Source: JBGOUJ01 sp041477005
GTDB lineage: Bacteria > Acidobacteriota > Terriglobia > Bryobacterales > JACQDG01
Assembly: GCA_041477005.1 (NCBI GenBank)
Contig: JBGOUJ010000501.1
Coordinates: 1-5,802, forward strand
DNA length: 5,802 nucleotides
Direction of reading: 5' to 3'
The notes under the pieces were generated by a model. That model made no database searches. It was not told where the DNA came from and was given only the letters and a program-made list of their open reading frames with translations. Positions 5,674 to 5,802 of this stretch are shown one piece after another; positions within the stretch are counted from its first letter, which is position 1, and each line of letters begins with the position of its first letter. The translations under genes and the position numbers were made by a program.

Positions 5674-5707
5674 TGAGAAGCTGTAAAGGATGAGAAGGTG
5701 TAAAGGA
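5674..5707 (+). repeat. 17-bp tandem duplication downstream of nuoF
   Basis: TGAGAAGCTGTAAAGGA (5674-5690) is followed immediately by TGAGAAGGTGTAAAGGA (5691-5707), with one mismatch in 17. It lies eight bases past the nuoF stop in non-coding DNA. It looks like a slippage-type duplication, and no function is evident. Confidence 0.7.
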
Positions 5708-5714
5708 ATGGATG

Positions 5715-5777
5715 GCCGCGAATGCACGCGAATAAACGCGAATGAAAACAATGGCCTCATTCGCGTGCATTCGCGGC
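5715..5777. repeat. 19-bp inverted repeat of CGCGAAT units with 10-bp period
   Basis: The left arm (5715-5733) and right arm (5759-5777) are perfect reverse complements over 19 bases, around a 25-base loop. The left side has three CGCGAAT units starting at 5717, 5727 and 5737, each exactly 10 bases apart; the right side has two inverted copies (ATTCGCG at 5759 and 5769). The third left unit can also pair with the right arm (5736-5745 with 5757-5766), so two stem registers are possible. No T-run follows the stem, so it is not a plain intrinsic terminator. CGCGAAT-type arrays recur between genes in some environmental genomes as far as I recall. I infer an interspersed repeat that may end or stabilise the nuo transcript. 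The interval 5667-5802 holds no gene. Confidence 0.75.
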
Positions 5778-5802
5778 TGAAATCGATTGTTTTGCAGCTC
5801 CC

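Noticed and set aside
5717..5777. CRISPR array from the repeated CGCGAAT units
   Set aside because: Units are 7 bases at a 10-base period with 3-base gaps, far too short for CRISPR repeats and spacers.

Overview
The window is a stretch of GC-rich bacterial chromosome. It carries the start of a respiratory complex I (NADH:quinone oxidoreductase) operon on the + strand, and a small accessory/regulatory block on the - strand. The two blocks diverge from a shared control region near 1700-1730. The divergent complex I subunits, GTG/TTG starts, frequent lack of a Shine-Dalgarno sequence and high GC would suit an environmental lineage such as Acidobacteriota. This is an impression from protein style only, and nothing in the window proves it.

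Left part, - strand, read right to left: a broken thiS gene (1481-1702, one in-frame TAG); a MerR-type regulator (770-1285) with a clear sigma70-like promoter (1327-1355); and a type II toxin-antitoxin pair. The pair is an AbrB/MazE-fold antitoxin (370-651) whose stop overlaps, as ATGA, the start of a PIN-domain VapC toxin that runs off the left edge (1-373). A perfect 13-base palindrome lies just upstream of the antitoxin and is a good candidate operator.

Right part, + strand: nuoA (1797-2177), nuoC (about 2174-2614), nuoD (2614-3801), nuoE (3798-4277) and nuoF (about 4371-5666). nuoA to nuoE overlap by 1-4 bases, as expected for coupled translation. Together they encode a membrane subunit of the quinone module (NuoA), the peripheral quinone-site arm (NuoC, NuoD) and two subunits of the NADH-oxidising module (NuoE with a 2Fe-2S site, NuoF with FMN, NADH and 4Fe-4S sites). 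nuoB, which normally sits between nuoA and nuoC, is absent: nuoA runs straight into nuoC. The subunit carrying cluster N2 must therefore be encoded elsewhere.

The 136 bases after nuoF hold no gene. They contain a 17-bp tandem duplication and a 19-bp perfect inverted repeat built from CGCGAAT units spaced exactly 10 bp apart, which looks like an interspersed repeat element.

The points most worth a second look are the nonsense-interrupted thiS, the missing nuoB, the overlapping back-to-back -10 elements between thiS and nuoA, and the CGCGAAT repeat. I found no clear evidence of an entirely new biological system.
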